A stretch of 27,354 nt of DNA, taken from positions 1 to 27,354 of the forward strand of contig CAMBPW010000004.1 in the NCBI GenBank assembly GCA_945869755.1. The letters are read 5' to 3'. Made by a program: the position numbers and the translations under genes. This document shows positions 21,641-27,354 of this stretch, in pieces. Origin of the DNA: an uncultured Gemella sp. (GTDB lineage Bacteria; Bacillota; Bacilli; Staphylococcales; Gemellaceae). Every line of letters begins with the position of its first letter. Positions within the stretch are counted from its first letter, which is position 1. The notes under the pieces were generated by a model. The model saw nothing but the letters and a program-made list of their open reading frames with translations, did not search any database and was not told where the DNA came from.

Positions 21641-23584
21641 TTACGCCTCCTTGTTAATTAATCTTTCTTTAATCTCTTTTAAAATATTTTCCTTAAATTG
21701 AATAAAGCTCTTAGATTTTTGATCTTGCGAACCAAAAGTACGTACATTTACATCACGATTTTCTACTTCTTTATCTCCTATAACTAATGTATAAGGAATT
21801 TTTTTAGCAGCTGCTTCTCTTATTTTATATCCAAGTTTTTCATTTCTATCGTCTAAAGACACTTTAATTCCTGCACGTTTTAATTCTTCAAAAATTTCTC
21901 GTGAATATTCATAGTGATAATCATTATTTACTGGTATTATTCTAACTTGATTTGGTGCTAGCCAAGTAGGTAGATCACCTTTATATTCTTCTAATAAGAA
22001 AGCTACTAAACGTTCCATAGTAGATACTACTCCTCTATGAATTACAACTGGACGATGTGCTTTACCATCTTCTCCTATATATTCAAGTTCAAATCTCTCT
22101 GGTAATAAGAAGTCTAGTTGTACTGTAGATAGTGTTTCTTGTTTTCCTATAGCTGTTTCTACTTGAACATCAAGTTTAGGTCCATAAAACGCTGCTTCTC
22201 CTTCTGCTTCAACATAATTTAATCCTAATTCATCAGCAGCTTCTTTTAACATACCTTGAGCATTTTCCCACATAGCATCGTCATTAAAATATTTTTCTGT
22301 ATTTTCTGGATCTCTATAAGATAAGCGATAACTATATTTTTCTAAGCCTAAATCCTTGTATGCTTCTTGAATTAATGCTACTGTGCGTTTAAATTCATCT
22401 TTTATTTGATCAGGACGAACAAAAATATGTGCATCATTTAAAGTCATTCCTCTAACACGTTGTAATCCACTTACTGCTCCACTTGCTTCGTATCTATGCA
22501 TCATTCCTAATTCTGCAATACGAATTGGTAATTCTCTATATGAATGACGTTCATTTTTGTAAATCATCATATGATGAGGACAGTTCATCGGACGAAGAAC
22601 CATTTCTTCATGATCCATTTTCATTGGAGGGAACATATCATCTTGGTAATGTTCCCAATGTCCACTAGTTTTATATAAATCAACTGAAGCTAACACCGGC
22701 GTGTATACATGATCGTACCCTGCTTCTACTTCTTTATCAACAATGTAACGCTCTATCGTACGACGTATAGTAGCTCCATTAGGTAACCATAAAGGTAATC
22801 CTGCTCCTACTTGTTGTGTAGTTGTAAATATACCTAATTCTTTTCCTAATTTTCTATGATCACGCTCTTTTGCTTCTTCTAACTTTCTAAGGTGTTCTGC
22901 AAGTGCTTCTTTTGTATAAAAAGCTGTTCCATAAATCCTTTGTAACATTTTATTATCACTATTACCACGCCAATATGCTCCAGCTACTGATAATAATTTG
23001 AATTCTTTTATTTTTGATGTACTACTAACATGTCCACCACGACAAAGGTCTGTAAATTCACCTTGTGTATAAACAGTAATTACTTCTGTTTCTGGTAAAT
23101 CATTTATCAATTCTATTTTGTATGGATCATTTGAAAAAATCTCTAGTGCTTCTGCTCTACTAACTTCACGACCTTCAATTTTATGATTTTCGCTAATTAA
23201 TTTTTTCATTTCTTTTTCTATATTTTTTAAATCTTCTTCATTTACTTTAACGTCCATATCGAAATCATAATAGAAACCTCCGTCTATTGCTGGCCCAACA
23301 CCAAAACAGACTTCTTTACCATATAATCTACGAAGAGCTTGTGCTAACAAATGTGCAGACGAATGACGTAAAACATATAAACTATCAATGTCGTTATCAT
23401 CAGCCGTAATTAATTTTAATGATCCGTCAATATCTATTATTTTATCTAGTTCTAAATAATTATCATCTAATTTTGCAGCAACAACTTTTTTCTTTAAACT
23501 AACACTAATACTTTCTGCAATGTCAAGTGCTGTTTTATTTTCATAATCTCTAATACTTCCATCTGGGAATGTTAATTTTACCAT
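21641..23584 (-). CDS. thrS: Threonyl-tRNA synthetase
   Basis: The 647-residue class II synthetase charges tRNA-Thr. Domains in order: TGS (about 1-63), the editing domain with His74 and His78 (His-Ser-Ser-Ala-His) and Cys-Arg-Gly-Gly-His near residue 181, and the catalytic core with motif 2 around Met-His-Arg-Tyr-Glu-Ala-Ser-Gly. Zinc ligands lie in Met-Asn-Cys-Pro-His-His, Asp-Ala-His-Ile-Phe and Val-Ile-His-Arg-Gly. The anticodon-binding domain follows (about 540-647). Length is normal. The start is supported by AAGGAG. Expression is governed by the T-box leader upstream, which reads the charging state of tRNA-Thr. Confidence 0.98.
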   Translation of the reverse strand: MVKLTFPDGSIRDYENKTALDIAESISVSLKKKVVAAKLDDNYLELDKIIDIDGSLKLITADDNDIDSLYVLRHSSAHLLAQALRRLYGKEVCFGVGPAIDGGFYYDFDMDVKVNEEDLKNIEKEMKKLISENHKIEGREVSRAEALEIFSNDPYKIELINDLPETEVITVYTQGEFTDLCRGGHVSSTSKIKEFKLLSVAGAYWRGNSDNKMLQRIYGTAFYTKEALAEHLRKLEEAKERDHRKLGKELGIFTTTQQVGAGLPLWLPNGATIRRTIERYIVDKEVEAGYDHVYTPVLASVDLYKTSGHWEHYQDDMFPPMKMDHEEMVLRPMNCPHHMMIYKNERHSYRELPIRIAELGMMHRYEASGAVSGLQRVRGMTLNDAHIFVRPDQIKDEFKRTVALIQEAYKDLGLEKYSYRLSYRDPENTEKYFNDDAMWENAQGMLKEAADELGLNYVEAEGEAAFYGPKLDVQVETAIGKQETLSTVQLDFLLPERFELEYIGEDGKAHRPVVIHRGVVSTMERLVAFLLEEYKGDLPTWLAPNQVRIIPVNNDYHYEYSREIFEELKRAGIKVSLDDRNEKLGYKIREAAAKKIPYTLVIGDKEVENRDVNVRTFGSQDQKSKSFIQFKENILKEIKERLINKEA

Positions 23585-23624
23585 AATTTTCTCCTTAATT
23601 ATTATATTATAAATTTTTGGTTAA

Positions 23625-23661
23625 ATAAAAAATCCCTATATAGACTAAAGCCTAAATAGGG
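23625..23661 (-). terminator. T-box leader terminator of thrS
   Basis: The minus strand forms a hairpin from CCCTATTTA (starting at 23661) to TATATAGGG (ending at 23633), followed by ATTTTTTATTT. It is the attenuator of the T-box leader. The antiterminator uses the start of the same stem (GTTCGTCCC) to pair with the conserved T-box sequence. Confidence 0.85.
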
Positions 23662-23850
23662 ACGAACTAATTTCGTGGTACCACCCAATTTTGAAATAAA
23701 ATATTTCCTCATTGTAGCAAGTAAAGTTTGCCAAACTTATATACTCTTTTTAAGGTAGTAACAAATAATAACTATTAAGTATTTTCAGCACCATACTCTC
23801 TCTAAAAATAGTTTTATTACTTATCATGTCCTTAGTATATAATTATTTAC
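23627..23850 (-). promoter_or_regulatory. T-box riboswitch, tRNA-Thr responsive
   Basis: The leader between the thrS promoter and gene carries the conserved T-box GGGTGGTACCACG (23686-23674), whose bulge pairs with the tRNA acceptor end. A purine-rich AGAGAGAG element and a GGTGCTG-type stem I loop sequence (about 23806-23783) also fit the class. An AAGG / CCTT pairing appears to close stem I, and next to its 3' side lie two threonine codons (ACT at 23759-23757 and ACC at 23756-23754). One of these is likely the specifier, but I cannot fix which by eye. Uncharged tRNA-Thr should favour the antiterminator and read-through into thrS and the cyclophilin gene. Confidence 0.92.
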
Positions 23851-23856
23851 GTAATG

Positions 23857-23885
23857 ATTTTATCATAAATATTAATTCTATGCAA
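23857..23885 (-). promoter_or_regulatory. Promoter of the thrS leader
   Basis: On the minus strand the -35 TTGCAT (23885-23880) and the extended -10 TG-A-TAAAAT (TAAAAT at 23862-23857) are 17 bases apart. It lies immediately after the dnaI stop codon and fixes the T-box transcript start near 23850. Confidence 0.8.
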
Positions 23886-23901
23886 TAGCAAATTAGTATT
23901 A

Positions 23902-24792
23902 TTAATAAATCTCTCTTTCATTTACTGAATCTAAATAAATTGGTGTTGCTAAATACCTTATTCTATCTAAAATACGTACAGCTTTTGTTTCATCAATAGT
24001 ATTTTTAGTTGCAGATAAAACAGAACTTAAATCTGATATAGAAAAATTAGAAGTAAAGAATGTTAATAATTTTTCTGCTGAACGATAATTAACAATAGGT
24101 ACTAAAATTTCATCTCTTACAAATTCTGTAATATTTTCTGCACCTATGTCATCTATTATAAGTATTTCTTGCTCTCTAATTTTATCAATAATATTTGAAT
24201 ACTCTCCACTATTAATTTCGGCTTTTATCTTTCTAGCAAATTCAGGAAAATAAATTATTGCAGGTTCTATTCCATTATCTTTAAAATAATTATATATACA
24301 GCCCATTAAATAAGACTTCCCTATTCCTGTTTTTCCATAAAGATAAATACCTCTTACATTTTCTTTGTTATTAAGTTTTTCATCACATAATTTAATAATA
24401 TTTGTTGCTACTCTCAATTTTTCATCGTGTGTAGTCAAACTTGAAAAAGTGGAAAATAATATACTTTTAGGTACATATTCTGTTTTGATTCTATTAGCAA
24501 ATTTATTAGTATAATTTAACCTTTTTTGTTCTTCTGTTTCTGTAAATTCAATAGAAACTACACCTAAATCATATTTAAGTTTTGGCTTAATACCAATATT
24601 TTTCATATTCTTTTTAAAAGTATAATATTCATAAAAAGTTTGAATATTTTTTTCAAAAACATCTTTCGTCAAATTATTTTTATTAATAAAATTTATTATA
24701 TATTTATCTTTTAAAATTTTATTATCAACTAAATTGTCATAAATATCATTATTAGTTTCTAAGTTTTCAATAATACTACTAGCTTTTTTCAA
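23902..24792 (-). CDS. dnaI: Primosomal helicase loader DnaI
   Basis: The 296-residue AAA+ protein loads the replicative helicase at origins and restart sites together with DnaB and DnaD. The C-terminal ATPase has Walker A Gly-Lys-Thr-Gly-Ile-Gly-Lys-Ser (153-160) and Walker B Leu-Ile-Ile-Asp-Asp-Ile-Gly-Ala-Glu (about 211-219), then sensor regions (Phe-Thr-Ser-Asn-Phe-Ser) and Arg-Ile-Leu-Asp-Arg-Ile-Arg-Tyr-Leu. The N-terminal domain aligns with Bacillus DnaI (Pro-Lys-Leu ... Ile-Glu-Phe), but the cysteine-rich zinc segment is missing: the first cysteine is Cys136. Translation starts at TTG just after the dnaB stop, with GAGAAAGGG upstream. The next possible start (Met63) would remove most of the helicase-binding domain. 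Confidence 0.92.
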   Translation of the reverse strand: MKKASSIIENLETNNDIYDNLVDNKILKDKYIINFINKNNLTKDVFEKNIQTFYEYYTFKKNMKNIGIKPKLKYDLGVVSIEFTETEEQKRLNYTNKFANRIKTEYVPKSILFSTFSSLTTHDEKLRVATNIIKLCDEKLNNKENVRGIYLYGKTGIGKSYLMGCIYNYFKDNGIEPAIIYFPEFARKIKAEINSGEYSNIIDKIREQEILIIDDIGAENITEFVRDEILVPIVNYRSAEKLLTFFTSNFSISDLSSVLSATKNTIDETKAVRILDRIRYLATPIYLDSVNEREIY

Positions 24793-24794
24793 TG

Positions 24795-26189
24795 TTAGTC
24801 AATCCCTTTCTCTTTTAAAAGTTTTTTAAAGTTTTCATGAGCTTCTTCATCTTTTTGATTAATTTGACGTGTTTTATAATTTTCATCACTTAATGAATCT
24901 AATTGTTCTTTAATGTAATTAGGTGTTTTTACTATATGTCTGTTATTATTTTTTCTACTTGTTACAACATTATTTATGTTATTTTTATTCTCTTCTTTTT
25001 TCAGTTTATTGTGAGTATAATTTTTTCTTTGATTATTTACAAAATTAATTGCATCTAATGCACTAGTCAACTTACTACTAGACCATGTACTAGCTATTTT
25101 ATCTAAATATCCAAAGTTCGGAACACCTTGACTTTTGCTTTCTATAATTGCATAATCAAGTAAAACATTTAAAACTCCAGTAGGCATATTATATTTAGTT
25201 TGTATATTTGTAATATTTTTACCGTCTGTTTCTGATAAAATTATCGAATGTCTTTTATTTAAAAATTGCACATAATTGTAAGAATCAAATATTTGTGCAA
25301 GTTTTTCTTTTTTAGATAATTCTTTTTCCTCTGAATATGTTTCTTTTATTAACTGTTTATTAAGCATTTTATCTAAAGTAGGAACATCTTGTTTTTTTAC
25401 ATTAATAAAAAGTTGTACTAAATAATTTTTCAACTTTTCTAAGTCTACTTCCGTACCACCAGATGAAACATCTAAACTTTTCTCTAATGCCCCTGCCATT
25501 TCATAAGGTGTAATTTTATATAAATGAGCTAATGACAAAATAGCATTTTTCAAGTTTTTATTATCTAATAAATCACCCAAATAATTATTAGCTAACAAAT
25601 AATTCAATTTATCAAAATCAAAATAATATTCATCAAAATTAGGTTTGCTTTCGTGTTCTAAATTAAGTATATTATTAAAACTATAATCATCTAATTGAGA
25701 TGTTGAATAAACTTCTGAAAATTTAGAAGTAATCTCTTTGAAATTTTCAAAACTAACTTTATTTGTACTATACTTTTTAAAAATTACTTTATATTCTGAA
25801 CTGCCTACTGCATTTTCTAAAACGGTAGAAAGTAACGGTTCAGATAAAAATTTATCAAAAGACATAGGGCTATTTAACTTATAAATATAAATACTCTTTG
25901 AATCTTTTTCTAAAAAATAAGTTTTCAATAATCCAATCGCTTCTAGCTTCTTTCTTGCCAATTTAAACTGTTTTAAATCTATAGACAAATTATCAGTAAT
26001 ATCAAAATGAAGCATATTATTTGATAAATTGTTATCATTTAAAATTTTACAAGAAAAAAAGTTATATAATTTAACTGCATTAATACCTATAATTGGCAAA
26101 TACAAAATATTTAATTCTTTTGAATAATTATAATCATAATAATCATTATATACAGAATAAAAATCATTATTACTTAAATTAATTACCAT
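24795..26189 (-). CDS. dnaB: Replication initiation and membrane attachment protein DnaB (Bacillus type)
   Basis: The roughly 464-residue DnaB/DnaD superfamily protein helps load the helicase with DnaI and DnaD and links origins to the membrane. It is not the replicative helicase of the same name in Escherichia coli. The N-terminal winged-helix region (about 20-110, Leu-Tyr-Leu-Pro-Ile-Ile-Gly and Lys-Lys-Leu-Glu-Ala-Ile-Gly-Leu-Leu) and two DnaB/DnaD helical domains (about 200-265 and 315-395, the latter with Tyr-Asn-Met-Pro-Thr-Gly-Val-Leu-Asn-Val-Leu-Leu) are visible, followed by a Lys/Asn-rich tail. The start is uncertain: GTG at 26198 or ATG at 26189. Either overlaps the end of the upstream gene, so translation is probably coupled. 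Confidence 0.88.
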   Translation of the reverse strand: MVINLSNNDFYSVYNDYYDYNYSKELNILYLPIIGINAVKLYNFFSCKILNDNNLSNNMLHFDITDNLSIDLKQFKLARKKLEAIGLLKTYFLEKDSKSIYIYKLNSPMSFDKFLSEPLLSTVLENAVGSSEYKVIFKKYSTNKVSFENFKEITSKFSEVYSTSQLDDYSFNNILNLEHESKPNFDEYYFDFDKLNYLLANNYLGDLLDNKNLKNAILSLAHLYKITPYEMAGALEKSLDVSSGGTEVDLEKLKNYLVQLFINVKKQDVPTLDKMLNKQLIKETYSEEKELSKKEKLAQIFDSYNYVQFLNKRHSIILSETDGKNITNIQTKYNMPTGVLNVLLDYAIIESKSQGVPNFGYLDKIASTWSSSKLTSALDAINFVNNQRKNYTHNKLKKEENKNNINNVVTSRKNNNRHIVKTPNYIKEQLDSLSDENYKTRQINQKDEEAHENFKKLLKEKGID

Positions 26190-27174
26190 TATCTTCACTC
26201 ATAACTTCAATTATTATTTGTAAATATTCTAAAGCAAAAATAAAATCATCATTAAAATCATACTTAATTTTGTCATCATTTTTTAATGGTGCATAAAATG
26301 ATTTTACTAAAACTGGATAAACATTATTTAATAAAAGTTTAGTGTTGTCGTTTTGATATAAATCTTTCATTACTGTAAATAGCTTATTAGTTATCTTAAT
26401 AAATTCATCCTTATTAGGAGTAGCAACATTTGTATAAGTATCTAATTTGCTATTAAAACTTAATATTTCTTTTTTATTTTCTTTAGCAACAAAATTTTTC
26501 ATATCATCAACTAAATTATACATATAATCAAAAAAATTATTTATATTAGTTAAATATTCGTTAGTAATAATTTTAGATTCATCTTTCAAAAGTAATTCAT
26601 TAATATTATAATCTGTAACGAATAAATACATTTGATATAAATCTGAAAATTCAATAGAAGTAAATGTTCTATAGTCATTAACAATATCTTTAATACTTTG
26701 ATTGTTTTTATAAATATTATAAATAGTATTTAACCAAATAAATTCGTCTAATTTTTTCTCATTAATTAAGTTAATCAAATAATTATTAAAATCATACTCT
26801 TTTTCATCTTTAAATAATTCTAAAATATTATTTTCTACTGCATCAATAACTTCAAAAAATTTTTCAGAATATAGAGAATTAAATCCTTCATCATTAAAAT
26901 TAGATTTTAACTCCGATTTTATTTTAGAAAATAAATATTCACTATCATCATTATCATCTATTCTTTTTTGAAAAACTGTATTATACCCTGGTTTTTTTGA
27001 ATAAAAGTAGTTTTCAATCGCTTTATGAAATTTCAATAAATTATTTAAAATTTTTATATACGTAACTTTAATATTAGGGTCATTAGAAATATAATTAATA
27101 TTTTCTAATGCTACCAATATATTTTTTTTGTTTTTATTTGTAATATCAAGTAATTTTTCATCTTCAAGATACAT
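26179..27174 (-). CDS. Unrecognised helical protein heading the dnaB-dnaI operon
   Basis: The 331-residue acidic protein has no signal peptide, no convincing membrane segment, no cysteine and no motif I recognise. Composition is dominated by Asn, Lys, Leu, Ile, Glu and Asp, and predicted secondary structure by eye is almost all helix, for example about 130-215 and 285-331. The frame is open to an ATG at 27195, but GGAGGAG lies eight bases before the ATG at 27174, and the promoter would start transcripts at about 27193, so I take 27174. It ends 11 bases inside the start of dnaB. In Bacillus and relatives nrdR usually precedes dnaB, and this protein is not NrdR. A role in replication initiation is suggested only by the operon. 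Confidence 0.85.
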   Translation of the reverse strand: MYLEDEKLLDITNKNKKNILVALENINYISNDPNIKVTYIKILNNLLKFHKAIENYFYSKKPGYNTVFQKRIDDNDDSEYLFSKIKSELKSNFNDEGFNSLYSEKFFEVIDAVENNILELFKDEKEYDFNNYLINLINEKKLDEFIWLNTIYNIYKNNQSIKDIVNDYRTFTSIEFSDLYQMYLFVTDYNINELLLKDESKIITNEYLTNINNFFDYMYNLVDDMKNFVAKENKKEILSFNSKLDTYTNVATPNKDEFIKITNKLFTVMKDLYQNDNTKLLLNNVYPVLVKSFYAPLKNDDKIKYDFNDDFIFALEYLQIIIEVMSEDNGN

Positions 27175-27199
27175 AAAATCTCCTCCAATCCACATTTAT

Positions 27200-27228
27200 A
27201 TGTTACACCATTTTTCTAATAAAATCAA
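27200..27228 (-). promoter_or_regulatory. Probable promoter of the unknown-dnaB-dnaI operon
   Basis: On the minus strand the -35 TTGATT (27228-27223) and the -10 TAACAT (27205-27200) are 17 bases apart. Transcription would start near 27193, giving a leader of about 20 bases with the ribosome binding site GGAGGAG. It lies between the rRNA operon terminator and the first gene. Confidence 0.6.
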
Positions 27229-27234
27229 ATTATA

Positions 27235-27260
27235 AAACAAAAAAGCTCCCGTAAGGGAGC
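27235..27260 (-). terminator. Terminator of the rRNA operon
   Basis: The minus strand reads GCTCCC-TTAC-GGGAGC followed by TTTTTTG and TTTTAT. This is a short GC-rich stem with a stable tetraloop and a T run, starting five bases after the 5S rRNA 3' end. It is a classic Rho-independent terminator. Confidence 0.93.
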
Positions 27261-27264
27261 TAAA

Positions 27265-27354
27265 AGCCTGGCAACGTTCTATTCTCGCAGGCCGTAAGAC
27301 CAACTACATTCGACGCTAAAGAGCTTAACTTCTGTGTTCGGTATGGGTACAGGT
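27265..27354 (-). rRNA. rrf: 5S ribosomal RNA, 3' part (cut by window edge)
   Basis: The minus strand from the right edge carries the conserved 5S core: CCATACCGAACACAGAAGTT with AAGCTC next to it, the GTAGTTGG helix, the CCTGCGAGAATAG segment and the closing GTTGCCAGGC. About 90 of roughly 115 bases are present, and the 5' end lies beyond the window. Its direction shows that the rRNA operon extends to the right and reads toward the dnaB operon. No tRNA gene follows it in the window. Confidence 0.95.

Noticed and set aside
27175..27195. Seven extra N-terminal codons (MWIGGDF) for the unknown gene before dnaB
   Set aside because: They contain the ribosome binding site GGAGGAG of the downstream ATG, and the upstream ATG falls at the predicted transcription start.
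1..27354. CRISPR array, tRNA genes or phage attachment site
   Set aside because: No regularly spaced direct repeats are visible, and no tRNA-like cloverleaf follows the 5S rRNA. No integrase or att-type repeats are visible either.

Overview
The window is a 27 kb, very AT-rich stretch in which every supported gene lies on the minus strand. Transcription therefore runs from right to left, away from a 5S rRNA gene cut by the right edge. Several traits point to a low-GC Bacillota of the Bacillales/Staphylococcales side: DnaB/DnaI-type helicase loading genes, a T-box leader on thrS, YlxM-Ffh, an EngB-Lon-ClpX cluster and strong AGGAGG-type ribosome binding sites. A Gemella-like organism is my best guess from gene order and extreme AT content. 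This is inference, not a database result.

From right to left the layout is as follows. (1) The 5S rRNA 3' part and its terminator. (2) An operon of an unrecognised 331-residue protein, dnaB and dnaI (replication restart/initiation). (3) A promoter and tRNA-Thr-sensing T-box, then thrS and a cytoplasmic cyclophilin, closed by a hairpin. (4) clpX, lon and engB (proteolysis and 50S assembly), closed by a long imperfect hairpin. (5) A possible 10 kb, 11-gene transcript: ylxM, ffh, trmL, fhs, ybeY, era, recO, murI, an XTP/dITP pyrophosphatase gene, a ferredoxin gene and ftsK/spoIIIE. It joins protein targeting, tRNA and rRNA maturation, one-carbon metabolism, recombination, cell wall precursor supply and chromosome translocation. 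(6) pgsA with its own promoter and terminator. (7) A tight six-gene operon: tlyA-type methyltransferase, recN, a YlbF/YmcA (Ric) family gene, rsgA, rpe and thiN. (8) At the left edge, about 800 bases of accessory-looking DNA: a small two-helix membrane protein gene, a decayed second copy of the same gene, a frameshifted Cys-x-x-Cys mini-gene and the start of another small gene.

The core genes are tightly packed, with many stop/start overlaps and Shine-Dalgarno sequences inside the preceding gene's last codons, so translational coupling is likely widespread. The promoters I can identify mostly share an extended -10 of the form TG-N-TAAAAT or TG-N-TATAAT.

I see no complete new defence or mobile system. 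The most interesting points are the decaying left-edge cassette, the unknown gene that heads the dnaBI operon, and two replication/repair proteins (DnaI and RecO) that lack the zinc-binding cysteines of their Bacillus relatives. A Ric-family protein with a cysteine tail, inserted between recN and rsgA, is also notable. Positions 774-841 (between thiN and the cassette) are almost pure A/T and show no clear terminator. The 257-base gap at 16545-16801 holds only the ylxM promoter and the engB hairpin.
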